The notes under the pieces are model-generated. The model was not told where the DNA came from. It was given only the letters and a program-made list of their open reading frames with translations, and did not search any database. A stretch of DNA of 64,000 bases from Omphiscola glabra. Lineage: Eukaryota; Mollusca; Gastropoda; Lymnaeidae. Position numbers and translations under genes: made by a program. Of the stretch, positions 23,801 to 30,299 are shown piece after piece (the first letter of the stretch is position 1; each line of letters begins with the position of its first letter). The stretch covers positions 27,258,348-27,322,347 of the forward strand of contig OZ024804.1 of assembly GCA_964017045.1 (NCBI GenBank). Direction: 5' to 3'.

Positions 23801-26800
23801 TCGTTGTTTTTTCAAAGATCATAAACCACAATCACTACAATCGTTGTTTTTTCAAAGATCATAAACCACAATCACTACAATCGTTGTTTTTTCAAAGATC
23901 ATCAACCACAATCACTACAATCATTGTTTTTTCAAAGATCATAAACCACAATCACTACAATCGTTGTTTTTTCAAAGATCATAAACCGCAATCACTACAA
24001 ACATTGTTTTTTCAAAGATCATAAACCACAATCGCTACAATCGTTGTTTTTTCAAAGATCATTAACCACAATCACTACAATCGTTGTTTTTTTAAAGATC
24101 ATAAACCACAATCACTACAATCGTTGTTTTTCAAATATCATAAACCACAATCACTACAATCGTTTTTTTTCAAAGATCATAAACCACAATCACTACAATC
24201 GTTGTTTTTTCAAAGATCATAAACCACAATAACTACAATCGTTGTTTTTTTTCAAAGATCATAAACTACAATCGTTGTTTTTTTCAAAGATCATAAACCA
24301 CAATCACTACAATCGTTGTTTTTTTAAAGATCATAAACCACAATCACTACAAACATTGTTTTTTCAAAGATCATAAACCACAATCACTACAATCGTTGTT
24401 TTTTCAAAGATCATAAACCACAATCACTACAATCGTTGTTTTTTCAAAGATCATAAACCACAATCACTACAATCGTTTTTTTTCAAAGATTGAGTCAGTT
24501 TTGGCGATTAAAATCGACTGTAATTAGACATCATTAAAAATAAGGATGGGGGGGGGGCGCAGACTGCTATTTCGTAAAAACAAAATATACCTGTTTCTTA
24601 CTCAAAAAATATACTTATTTCTTACACACAAAATATACCTTATTGGGGGGTGGGGTCGGTGTTGAGATCAAAATCGACTGTGTGGAACAACAACAAAACA
24701 AAAACAAAAAAAAACAAAAACAAAAACAACAACAACAACAACAGAAACAACAACAACCAACAAAGTTCTTATGCAGACATAAAATAAAAGGGAACATTTA
24801 AGTGTTAAAACATTTTATTTATTTATAAGAAAATATCGTCCTAGCTATAGTTAGTCGAATGACCAGCGTTTTTAGAGAGTAGTGAGCCATACTGGAAACA
24901 ACAGCACTGAAAGAGAAGTTCTTTCTCTTTTTTTTACCTTCCTCCCCCCCCCCCCCCCCAACCCCGGAATCCCACCCACCGACACATCTTTTCCTTTACC
25001 CAGGTTAATGATAGCACTTGTTGTATTGAACTTGTTGTAAAGCATTTGTTGTAAAGCCAACAGTTGCGAGTACACATAAGACTGTTTACACACATAAGCG
25101 AGAATGTTTACAGTGAGATAGCTTCCCCGCTCACTTACCATTATCGCACTTGAGACAGTCAGGGTCTATCGCTATTTAAAAGAAATTGTGAAATTCTTAA
25201 GCTGAGTTTTATTAGAACAAGAAAATATGGGAACGTTATCAATCCATTCATATCTCCAGCACTCCATCGACCCAGCTATCGGATCACAAAACCATCCATC
25301 CACCGCTCTTTATACATGCCAATCCATTCACACACTTATCTATCTAGATCAGTGGTTCTCAACCATCCTAATGCCGAGACCCTTTAAATAGTTCCTCGTG
25401 TTGTAGTGACCCCAACCATAAAATTATTTTCGTTTCTGCTTAGTAAATATGTGTTTTCCGATGGTCTTAGGCGACCCCTGTGTAAGTGTCGTTCGAATCC
25501 CAAAGGGGTCACGACCCACAGGTTGAGAACCCCTGATCTAGAGCCAAAATTGGAGCCTTTACGGGTGCAGCAGAAGAAGCTTTAACTAAAGTATTTCACA
25601 TTTTAAAATCCCAATAGCCTCCCCCGGTGTCGTTTTTGCATCCATGTGTACGTTCGCCTGCACCAATAGCTCATGTCTAGATAGTGCATGTCTAGAAAGT
25701 GCATGTCTAGACAGTGCATGTCTAGATAATACATGTCTAGTGTGAGCATTAGTCAATTATGATTCTTTCCAAGTATCAATGCATACCCTCGCTCGTACCC
25801 ACCTCATATCACCCACTATTGAATACCATGAAAAGTACACTTCATATTTCCCCCTATTACATGCTATGAAAAGAACACTTCATATTTCCCCCTATTACAT
25901 GCCATGAAAAGAACACTTCATATTTCCCACTATTACATGCCATGAAAAGAACACTTCATATTTCCCACTATTACATACCATGAAAATAACACTTTATATC
26001 ACCCAATATTACATACCATGAAAAGAACACTTCATATCACCCAATATTACATACTATGAAAATAACACGCAGATACCCCCAGTCTTACACAACATGAAAA
26101 TTACACTTGCTAATCCTCACTCTTACATACCATGAAATGAACAATTGTATACCATTTTCCGACGGCACCGGTCCTTGTAGCTGAACACGTAGGCAGTGTG
26201 GCGTAGATAAACCATGAACCGCGTGACGACACACGTCGCCGTCGAGCTGAAGCTGAGTTCTCCGTTGCGATGAACCTGCACTTCGTAGCCCGCGGTCGTC
26301 CCGACGCAAAACCTCATGGTGAGCAGCTTCCCCACAGATATTTGCACCGTGCAGTCATGACCCGCCAACAAATTGGAACCACCGTCAATGGTTAAATTAA
26401 AGGAAACTTTGCCTACGAGAACGTAACGAGAATGTAACGAGAACGTAACGAGAACGTAACGAGATCTCGATTGAGGCGTGCCATATTTATTAGCTTCAAA
26501 TATTTACCGATTAACAGCATAAATTGTGCATCGATAAACCTCCATTAAAAACTAATTCTTGGCTTCATGCCCAAAATACCTTCCACTTTAAACATCTTTT
26601 CAATTAACTCGTCATTTAATTAAATAATGTGTTTAATTATATGATAGTCTAGTAAATCGCTTTTCAATAAATCAATATTTTACTTAAATCGATATTTTTA
26701 CTTAAATCGATATTTTTACTTAAATCGATATTTTTACTTAAATCGATATTTTACTTATATCGATATTTTACTTAAAACGATATTTTTACTTCAATCGATA

Positions 26801-29800
26801 TTCAACTTAAATCGATATTTTACTTAAATCGATATTTTACTTATATCGATATTTTACTTATATCGATATTTAACTTATATCGATATTTTACTTATATCGA
26901 TATTTTACTTAAATCGATATTTTTACTTATATTGTCAATTTAAATTAAATAAGCCTTTTAAAAATCATAATTTTTAAAAACACATTTATTAACCCCCCCC
27001 CCCAACCTCCCCCCCCACCTCCCCCCCCCCAAAGAAATTATTCTTTAATGCGCAAGCTGTCCAATAGGTTGTCCAATAGGTTGTCCAATAGGCTGTCCAA
27101 TAGGTTGTCCAATAGGCTGTCCAATAGGTTTTCCAATAGGTTTTCCAATAGGCTGTCCAATAGGCTGTCCAATAGGCTGTCCAATAGGCTGTCCAATAGG
27201 TTGTCCAATAGGCTGTCCAATAGGCTGTCCAATAGGTTGTCCAATAGGCTGTCCAATAGGTTGTCCAATAGGCTGTACAATAGGCTGTCCAATAGACTGT
27301 CCAATAGGCTGTCCAATAGGCTGTCCAATAGGTTGTCCAATACGCTGTCCAATAGGCTGTCCAATAGGCTGTCCAATATGTTGTCCAATAGGCTGTCCAA
27401 TAGGCTGTCCAATAGGCTGTCCAATAGGCTGTCCAATAGGCTGTCCAATAGGCTGTCCAATAGGCTGTCCAACTGACTGTCTCCAAACTTTGACTCTTAA
27501 AATAAAAGTATAGGCTTACCTTGTTTGGAGCAGACGTCGTCATCACCTAGGGACAGGCAAAAATAATTGAAGGAAAACGCGAAGAAAAGAGAGAACCAAG
27601 CAAACAAAGAAACCAACGGGAGGAGGGGGAGGTTGTGGGTAAGAGTGGAGAGAGAGGGGTGTTAGGGAGAGAGAGAGGGGGGAGAGAGAGGGTGAGGGAG
27701 GGAGGGAGAGAGAGAAGGGGGTTAGGGGGAGAGAGAGGGTGAGGGAGGGAGGGAGAGAGAGAGGGGGGTTAAGGAGAGAGAGATGGAGGGAGAGAGAGGG
27801 TGAGGGAGGGAGAGAGAGGGGGTTACGGAGAGAGAGAGGGAGGGAGAGAGAGAGGGAGGGAGAGAGAGAGAGAGAGGGGGGGGTTAGGGAGAGAGAGAGG
27901 GAGGGAGAGAGAGAGGGAGGGAGAGAGAGAGGGGGGTTAGGGAGAGAGAGAGGGAGGGAGAGAGAGAGAGGGGGGTTAGGGAGAGAGAGAGGGAGGGAGA
28001 GAGAGAGGGAGGGAGAGAGAGAGAGGGGGTTAGGGAGAGAGGGAGGGAGAGAGAGGGTGAGGGAGGGAGAGAGAGGGGGGTTAGGGAGAGAGAGAGGGAG
28101 AGAGAGATGGAGGGAGAGAGAGGGTGAGGGAGGGGGGGAGAGAGAGATGGAGGGAGGGAGAGAGAGGGTGAGGGAGGGAGAGAGAGGGGGGTTAGAGAGA
28201 GAGGGATGGAGAGAGAGGGTGGGGGAGGGAGAGAGAGAGGGGGTAGGGAGAGAGAGAGGGAGGGAGAGAGAGGGTGAGGGAGGGAGAGAGAGGGGGTTAG
28301 GGAGAGAGAGAGGGAGAGAGAGGGAGAGAGAGATGGAGGGAGAGAGAGGGTGAGGGAGGGAGGGAGAGAGAGAGGGAGGGAGAGAGAGGGTGAGGGAGGG
28401 AGAGAGGGGGGGGTAGAGAGAGAGAGGGAGGGAGAGAGAGGGTGAGGGAGGGAGAGAGAGGGGGGTTAGAGAGAGAGAGGGAGGGAGAGAGAGAGAGAGG
28501 GGGTAGGGAGAGAGAGAGGGAGGGAGAGAGAGGCTGAGGGAGGGAGAGAGAGGGGGGTTAGGGAGAGAGAGAGAGGGAGTGAGAGAGAGGGAGGGAGGGA
28601 GAGAGAGGGTGAGGGAGGGAGAGAGAGGGTGAGGGAGGGAGAGAGAGAGGGGGGTTAGGGAGAGAGAGAGGGAGAGAGAGAGAGGGAGGGAGGGAGAGAG
28701 AGGGTGAGGGAGGGAGAGAGAGGGAGAGAGAGAGGGGAAGGGAGGGAGGGAGAGATAGAGAGTATGGAGGGATGTAGAGAGGGAGAGAGAGAAAGGGAGG
28801 GAGATAGAATGAGAGGGAGGTAGAGAGAGAGGGATTGAGAGAGAGAGAGGGAGAGAGAGAGGAGGAGAGATAGATGGATGGACGATGGGAGGGAGAGAGA
28901 GAGGGAGGGAGATAGAGAGAGAGGGAGAGATAGAGAGAGAGAGGGGTGAGAGAGAGGGGGGGAGAGAGAGAGAGGGGGTGGAGGGAGAGAGAGATGAACA
29001 GTGAAAAAGAGAACGTAATAGTTCAATTATTTCAGTAGTAGCCAATACGTAGTCAAGAAATTAATTTATTTCAGCAATAATGTATTAAATAATCAAATAA
29101 TCACGTAAAGAGGAGTTATTGCACAAAGGAATATTTTTTGTTAAACTTAAGCAGGGAATTTAGTTTGCTGAGGGACAGAAGAAACGATTTAAAGGCACGC
29201 TGAGGGCATCTTTGAAAGCATTTCATATTGACCCAGACATGTGGGAACAGTCCTCAAAGAATCGAGACTCGTAGCGCTCTTCCATATACACGAGGGCTCA
29301 ATGCAACACGAGGCTGACAGAACAGCTGCTGGGCTCAATGCAACACGAGGCTGACAGAACAGCTGCTGGGCTCAATGCAACACGAGGCTGACAGAACAGC
29401 TGCTGGGTTCAATGCAACACGAGGCTGACTGAACAGCTGCTGGGTTCAATGCAACACGAGGCTGACTGAACAGCTGCTGGGCTCAATGTAACATGAGGCT
29501 GACAGAACAGCTGCTGGGCTCAATGCAACATGAGGCTGACAGAACAGCTGCTGCATAAGACAAAAGACAAGCCAGAAAAGCCCGACTTAACTCTGTACCT
29601 AGAGTTGTCCCATCCAACCCCTGCACTAACTCTGAACCTGGAGTTGTGACATCCATCCCTTGCACCTTCTGTAGCATCCATCCCTTGCACCTTCTGCACC
29701 ATCCATCCCTTGCACCTTCTGTAGCATCCATCCCTTGCACCTTCTGTAGCATCCATCCCTTGCACCTTCTGTAGCATCCATCCCTTGCACCTTCTGCACC

Positions 29801-30281
29801 ATCCATCCCTTGCACCTTCTGCACCATCCATCCCTTGCACCTTCTGTAGCATCCATCCCTTGCACCTTCTGTAGCATCCATCCCTTGCACCTTCTGTAGC
29901 ATCCATCCCTTGCACCTTCTGTAGCATCCATCCCTTGCACCTTCTGTAGCATCCATCCCTTGCACCTTCTGCACCATCCATCCCTTGCACCTTCTGTAGC
30001 ATCCATCCCTTGCACCTTCTGTAGCATCCATCCCTTGCACCTTCTGTAGCATCCATCCCTTGCACCTTCTGCACCATCCATCCCTTCCACCTTCTGCACC
30101 ATCCATCCCTTGCACCTTCTGCACCAGAACATTTCGTGCCAGAATCGGCCTGATAAGCCATCTGCGCCCCCATAGACAGACTCAGCCTGCGCACCCACAG
30201 ACACATTAAGCACCCACAGACAGATTCAGCACCCACAGACAGATTCAGCCCCAACAACAAGCCGATCTTAAAATGGTTCAT
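5532..30281 (-). CDS. Predicted single-pass transmembrane protein with Cys-rich (Ig-like?) ectodomain; nine-exon model
   Basis: Exons in transcript order: 30281-30233 (tentative), 27546-27520, 26412-26131, 25171-25139, 16551-16474, 14732-14715, 13788-13768, 7925-7894, 5825-5532. Every junction is GT-AG and every phase fits, giving 277 codons plus TGA. The first seven joins are phase 1, typical of extracellular-module genes. Predicted layout: signal peptide 1-17; ectodomain 18-131 with eight Cys (22, 46, 61, 86, 108, 116, 125, 128) and sequons at Asn31 and Asn115; membrane span about 134-156 ([19 protein letters not shown]); then a strongly basic juxtamembrane stretch and a Ser/Arg-rich tail. 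Positive charge just inside the span supports type I topology. [17 protein letters not shown] followed by MVYNCSF recalls Ig strands B-C and F, but the usual Trp is absent. No family is recognised. The microexons rest on splice signals and phase alone, so RNA support is essential. Confidence 0.6.
5874..5930. mobile_element. hAT-like MITE end fragment
   Basis: Begins CAGTGGCGTACTCAGTGG and shares CCCCGGGTG-type sequence with the fragments at 7500 and 32454. Only one end is visible. Confidence 0.5.
6144..6520. repeat. 11-bp minisatellite
   Basis: Units of ACTGTGGCTAC with G/A and T/C variants (ACTGTGACTAC, ACTGCGACTAC), about 34 copies. It lies in the last intron of the minus-strand membrane-protein gene. 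Confidence 0.95.
6735..7090. repeat. 17-bp minisatellite
   Basis: Units of GATGTAACTTACACTGT, decaying rightward to ACTGATATGTAACTTAC. Read on the minus strand each unit contains GTAAGTTACA, a good 5' splice-site consensus. Confidence 0.92.
7500..7545. mobile_element. hAT-like MITE end fragment
   Basis: Ends with AAAGCTACGCCACTG preceded by AGCCCCGGGCGGC, the same terminal sequence as the copies at 2690-2853 and 5874. The other end was not located. Confidence 0.45.
7894..7925 (-). CDS. Membrane-protein gene, 32-nt exon
   Basis: Minus-strand acceptor CTATTGTTACAG and strong donor GTAAGTA. Entering in phase 1 it encodes [11 protein letters not shown] and leaves in phase 0, the only combination that opens the long terminal frame. 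It is a hydrophilic cytoplasmic segment. Confidence 0.55.
7920..8135. repeat. About 35-bp tandem repeat that duplicates a splice acceptor
   Basis: About six units of AACAATAGATTCATTATATT plus ATCTTACACTAACTGTG. On the minus strand the units read CTATTGTT(C)ACAG followed by TTAGTG or ATAGTG, i.e. copies of the acceptor and first exon bases of the exon at 7925-7894. Confidence 0.85.
8505..9560. other. No gene recognised; LTR-like U3 region with TATA box
   Basis: Contains AGACTATAAAAGG near 8721 followed by GAGAGAGAGA, and farther on TTGTAATTAGCC near 8979. The same order (promoter-like box, GAGAGAGA, CCGGTAC, TTGTAATTAGCC) recurs at about 12240-12480, so both are probably diverged copies of one dispersed element. 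Poly-C and poly-G tracts lie at 8990-9002 and 9137-9152. No protein-coding evidence. Confidence 0.4.
9826..10319 (+). repeat. GC-rich dispersed repeat, copy A
   Basis: A GC-rich block in AT-rich surroundings. It shares long stretches with 22122-22624 (inverted) and, more diverged, with 11820-12180. It contains GTTTCGTCCCAACTATTTCG, a conserved GACGCTTGAAACACAGCGTC palindrome that could fold into a hairpin, and GACGGCTCGCTGACGCCATT near the end. It may be part of a retroelement. Short open frames exist, but indels between copies break them. Confidence 0.7.
10696..10893. mobile_element. SPIN-like hAT MITE, copy 1
   Basis: Starts CAGCGGTTCTCAACCTGTGG and ends AAGGTTGAGAACCACTT. Flanked by ATCTAAAG and CTCTAAAG, an 8-bp target duplication with one mismatch. 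Five copies of the family occur in the window. Confidence 0.85.
10911..11606. mobile_element. SPIN-like hAT MITE, copy 2, split by a solo LTR
   Basis: Left part begins CAGTTGGTCTCAACCTGTGG; right part ends GGTTGAGAACCACTG at 11606. Both sides carry the 8-bp target duplication GTTTAGAT (10903-10910 and 11607-11614). The middle is interrupted by a solo LTR at 11081-11578, so the MITE inserted first. Confidence 0.9.
11081..11578 (-). mobile_element. Solo LTR (498 bp)
   Basis: Begins TGTCAAATATT and ends CCTTGACA, with inverted TGTCAA/TTGACA termini. It is flanked by the 5-bp target duplication GCGGC (11076-11080 and 11579-11583). On the minus strand it contains GGGTATAAAAGG, a TATA box, followed by a GAGAGAGA stretch. 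The same layout occurs in the LTRs at 38479 and 40856, suggesting a related family. A lone LTR implies loss of the internal region by recombination. Confidence 0.88.
11820..12180 (+). repeat. GC-rich dispersed repeat, copy B
   Basis: Diverged copy of the block at 9826-10319: GTTTCGTCCCAGCTACTTCG near the start, CGCTTTAAACACAGCGATTT in the middle, and GGCTCGCCGACGCCATTTCC at the end. It has lost the first about 90 bp relative to copy A. Confidence 0.7.
12240..12620 (+). repeat. Dispersed element sharing layout with 8700-8990 and 10320-10480
   Basis: AGAGAGAGATGGAG, then CCGGTACAAG, then TTGTAATTAGCC, then GAGCCATAGAGTAAAA, parallel to sequences at about 8750-8990 and 10330-10440. Probably LTR or retroelement remnants; not coding. 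Confidence 0.4.
12640..12930 (+). pseudogene. Non-LTR retrotransposon 3' end (reverse transcriptase C-terminus), frameshifted
   Basis: Translates to [10 protein letters not shown], then after a one-base frameshift [20 protein letters not shown] and [16 protein letters not shown]-x-IR followed by an FK...KTHLF motif is the usual C-terminal signature of CR1/L2-type reverse transcriptases. A TAATAATAATGATAATAATA tail follows at about 12960. It is 5'-truncated with no catalytic core. Confidence 0.8.
13005..13110. repeat. Short tandem repeat
   Basis: About six copies of AAGAGATACATGATGTT with small length differences. Confidence 0.8.
13440..13720 (+). pseudogene. Reverse-transcriptase fragment of a non-LTR retrotransposon
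   Basis: In two frames the + strand reads [23 protein letters not shown] and then [26 protein letters not shown] and VLAPTLFS. These match the palm region of non-LTR reverse transcriptases (typical form: DLTKAFDTVS...L...GCP...SEAFPV..GVKQGCVLAPTLF). At least two frameshifts are present, and the YADD catalytic motif is not reached. Confidence 0.75.
13768..13788 (-). CDS. Membrane-protein gene, 21-nt microexon
   Basis: Minus-strand acceptor AACTATTTTTACAG and donor GTTAGTAAA. Phase 1 to phase 1; encodes HKRSSK plus split codons. The basic residues fit an inner-membrane position. Called from splice signals and phase only. Confidence 0.45.
13880..14510. repeat. About 31-bp minisatellite
   Basis: About 20 units of GGTACACCAAAACATGACAC plus ACTACACAGCT. 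Units become more uniform to the right, suggesting the array spreads from that side. Confidence 0.93.
14508..14670. repeat. About 32-bp tandem repeat
   Basis: Five units of ATGATTGGTAGAAGCCTCAT plus AATAAGCCACCC. Directly abuts the previous array. Confidence 0.9.
14715..14732 (-). CDS. Membrane-protein gene, 18-nt microexon
   Basis: Minus-strand acceptor TTCTTACCTCTTCAG and donor GTAAGTAC, both strong. Phase 1 to phase 1; encodes LRKHL with split codons Tyr and Arg, giving the basic juxtamembrane stretch right after the membrane span. Called from splice signals and phase only. Confidence 0.5.
15045..15375. repeat. About 42-bp degenerate tandem repeat
   Basis: About eight units containing GTGAACTGACTTTTCACTGA and CAATAAATTACAACATTATA. 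Confidence 0.88.
15376..16473. other. No feature recognised
   Basis: AT-rich intronic sequence of the minus-strand gene with poly-A stretches near 15730 and 15990. No convincing exon or mobile element was identified. Confidence 0.5.
16474..16551 (-). CDS. Membrane-protein gene, transmembrane exon
   Basis: Minus-strand acceptor TTTTTTATTTTCAG and donor GTAAGTCAG. 78 nt, phase 1 to phase 1. Encodes [20 protein letters not shown] followed by LGLMC, a clear single membrane span. The split codons join Glu on the upstream side and Tyr on the downstream side. Confidence 0.65.
17127..17311. mobile_element. SPIN-like hAT MITE, copy 3
   Basis: 185 bp, starting CAGTGGTTCTCAACCTTCC and ending CACAGGTTGAGAACCGCTG. 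Perfect 8-bp target duplication ACTTAAGT at 17119-17126 and 17312-17319. Confidence 0.93.
17428..17545. mobile_element. Second hAT-type non-autonomous element, one end visible
   Basis: Starts CAGTGGTTCTCACATTGGGC then GGTACCGCC and GGAATGACCTGGGG. It shares only the first 13 bases with the SPIN-like copies, so it is a different family. The right end was not found. Confidence 0.55.
17800..18330. repeat. 18-bp minisatellite, about 29 units
   Basis: Units of GCATCAGATGTCTTGAGT with G/A/T variants. As 18 is a multiple of 3, both strands show long open frames that are repeat artefacts. Confidence 0.96.
18786..18910. repeat. About 55-bp tandem repeat, three units
   Basis: Units contain GTTCTTCTCTTATTGTCCTG and TCTGAGGAAG(T/G)CTCTTA. 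A separate 21-bp triplicate, CCAACAAAGGTTTGG, lies at 18685-18742. Confidence 0.8.
19090..19290. repeat. About 42-bp minisatellite
   Basis: Four to five units of AATCTCTATGTTGAGAACCA plus AGGTGTTCAACCTTAGCTGCCT; the last unit is diverged. Confidence 0.9.
19655..21345. repeat. 27-bp minisatellite with higher-order organisation
   Basis: About 60 units based on AAGATGAGCTTAAGTTGTGC plus GACCAAT; left-hand units are an AATATGATTAGCCTAAGTCA variant. The array is interrupted by a retrotransposon fragment (19853-20046). A unique spacer of about 73 bp at 20284-20356 recurs at 21329-21401, so part of the array plus its right flank was duplicated as a block. Long frames on both strands come from 27 being a multiple of 3. 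Confidence 0.95.
19853..20046 (-). pseudogene. Non-LTR retrotransposon 3' end inside the 27-bp array
   Basis: The minus strand reads [20 protein letters not shown], then [20 protein letters not shown], then RSKDYGT and TGA (stop at 19877-19875), followed by a TGATGATGATGATTATGATG tail. This basic [15 protein letters not shown] block is the usual C-terminal end of many animal non-LTR retrotransposon proteins. The frame is intact over the fragment, but the copy is strongly 5'-truncated. Confidence 0.85.
21795..22121 (-). pseudogene. Non-LTR retrotransposon C-terminus with CCHC-like motif, disabled
   Basis: The minus strand reads [16 protein letters not shown], an in-frame stop, then [20 protein letters not shown] and [10 protein letters not shown], a frameshift, and finally [20 protein letters not shown]. 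The C-R-x-x...T-x-x-HLL-x-C pattern matches the C-terminal zinc-knuckle region of I/Jockey-like elements. The second Cys appears replaced by Ser. Confidence 0.7.
22122..22624 (-). repeat. GC-rich dispersed repeat, copy C (inverted)
   Basis: Reverse-complement copy of 9826-10319, nearly full length. It retains the GGACGCTTGAAACACAGCGT hairpin block and the GCCTATAGCC/GGTGATTCTAAATATG flank. On the minus strand it lies directly upstream of the retrotransposon C-terminal fragment, so the two may belong to one element. Confidence 0.75.
23093..23288. mobile_element. SPIN-like hAT MITE, copy 4
   Basis: Starts CAGTGGTTCTCAACCC and ends AGGTTGAGAACCGCTG. Perfect 8-bp target duplication GCGTAAGG at 23085-23092 and 23289-23296. 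A further decayed end, GAGAACCACTG, lies near 22880. Confidence 0.93.
23470..23785. repeat. 24-bp minisatellite
   Basis: About 13 units of GGGGATACAGTTGAGGACTT plus AGTT. The coding-looking frame (VGDTVEDL) is a repeat artefact. Confidence 0.95.
23786..24490. repeat. 40-bp minisatellite directly abutting the 24-bp array
   Basis: About 18 units of AATCACTACAATCGTTGTTT plus TTTCAAAGATCATAAACCAC. The switch from the 24-bp to the 40-bp unit is abrupt, at about 23786. Confidence 0.95.
25139..25171 (-). CDS. Membrane-protein gene, 33-nt microexon
   Basis: Minus-strand acceptor TTTCTTTTAAATAG and strong donor GTAAGTGAG. Phase 1 to phase 1; encodes [10 protein letters not shown] with a CxxC pair immediately before the membrane span. 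Confidence 0.6.
25350..25535. mobile_element. SPIN-like hAT MITE, copy 5
   Basis: Starts CAGTGGTTCTCAACCATCC and ends CACAGGTTGAGAACCCCTG. Flanks ATCTAGAT and ATCTAGAG form an 8-bp target duplication with one mismatch. Confidence 0.9.
25840..26130. repeat. About 38-bp minisatellite that duplicates a splice donor
   Basis: About seven units of ACCATGAAAAGAACACTTCA plus TATTTCCCACTATTACAT. On the minus strand the units read TTTTCATGGTATGTAATA. The exon at 26412-26131 ends in the same TTTCATG|GTATGTAAG, so the array consists of copies of that exon end and its 5' splice site. Confidence 0.9.
26131..26412 (-). CDS. Membrane-protein gene, main ectodomain exon
   Basis: Minus-strand acceptor CGTTCTCGTAG and donor GTATGTAAG. 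282 nt, phase 1 to phase 1, GC-richer than its surroundings. Encodes [39 protein letters not shown] and [12 protein letters not shown], with six Cys and two N-glycosylation sequons. An Ig-like fold lacking the core Trp is possible; no family is recognised. Confidence 0.65.
26413..26465. repeat. 11-bp repeat forming a splice-acceptor tract
   Basis: About five units of CGTAACGAGAA. On the minus strand this gives repeated TTCTCGTTACG ending in TTCTCGTAG, the acceptor of the ectodomain exon. Confidence 0.8.
26670..26935. repeat. 17-18 bp AT-rich minisatellite
   Basis: About 14 units of ATCGATATTTTTACTTAA and ATCGATATTTTACTTAT variants. Confidence 0.93.
27057..27475. repeat. 12-bp minisatellite
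   Basis: About 35 units of CCAATAGGCTGT. It fills most of the intron between the 27-nt exon and the main ectodomain exon of the minus-strand gene. Open frames on both strands are artefacts. Confidence 0.96.
27520..27546 (-). CDS. Membrane-protein gene, 27-nt microexon
   Basis: Minus-strand acceptor TTTGCCTGTCCCTAG and donor GTAAGCC. Phase 1 to phase 1; encodes DDDVCSKQ, the predicted start of the mature ectodomain. Confidence 0.5.
27640..28995. repeat. 1.35-kb polypurine tract (GAGAGAGGGAGGG-type)
   Basis: Almost uninterrupted purines on the + strand with scattered GGGGTTAGGG and GGGTGAGGG blocks. It could adopt triplex (H-DNA) structure. For the minus-strand gene it is a very long CU-rich tract about 100 bp upstream of the 27-nt exon's acceptor. 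The long Ser/Pro/Leu frame on the minus strand is compositional. Confidence 0.95.
29285..29550. repeat. About 38-bp minisatellite
   Basis: Seven units of GGGCTCAATGCAACACGAGG plus CTGACAGAACAGCTGCT. Confidence 0.93.
29655..30125. repeat. 25-bp minisatellite
   Basis: About 19 units of CATCCATCCCTTGCACCTTC plus TGTAG or TGCAC. Because 25 is not a multiple of 3, the three minus-strand frames give the same repeating peptide and are all open; this is not evidence of coding. Confidence 0.95.
30149..30256. repeat. About 20-bp repeat around the tentative signal-peptide exon end
   Basis: Units of CACCCACAGACAGATTCAG. On the minus strand these read CTGAATCTGTCTGTGGGTGC, i.e. the last codons and donor of the proposed first coding exon. 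Confidence 0.7.
30233..30281 (-). CDS. Tentative first coding exon (signal peptide) of the membrane-protein gene
   Basis: ATG at 30281-30279 opens [16 protein letters not shown], a plausible signal peptide. Splicing at G|GTGCTG gives the required phase 1. The donor is weak, and the unit is embedded in a repeat. Another upstream exon could serve instead. Confidence 0.35.
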
Positions 30282-30299
30282 GTTTGACTTTCGACGGAC

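Noticed and set aside
23786..24490. Regular repeats that might suggest a CRISPR array
   Set aside because: There are no unique spacers between the units, and the DNA is clearly from an animal.
27543..29045. 500-codon Ser/Pro/Leu frame on the minus strand
   Set aside because: It is pure CT-rich repeat sequence and reflects composition only.
29483..30213. Three overlapping minus-strand frames encoding a [24 protein letters not shown] repeat
   Set aside because: The 25-bp period cycles through all frames and gives the same peptide in each, which real coding sequence would not do. Only the first 16 codons from 30281 were kept, as a tentative signal-peptide exon.
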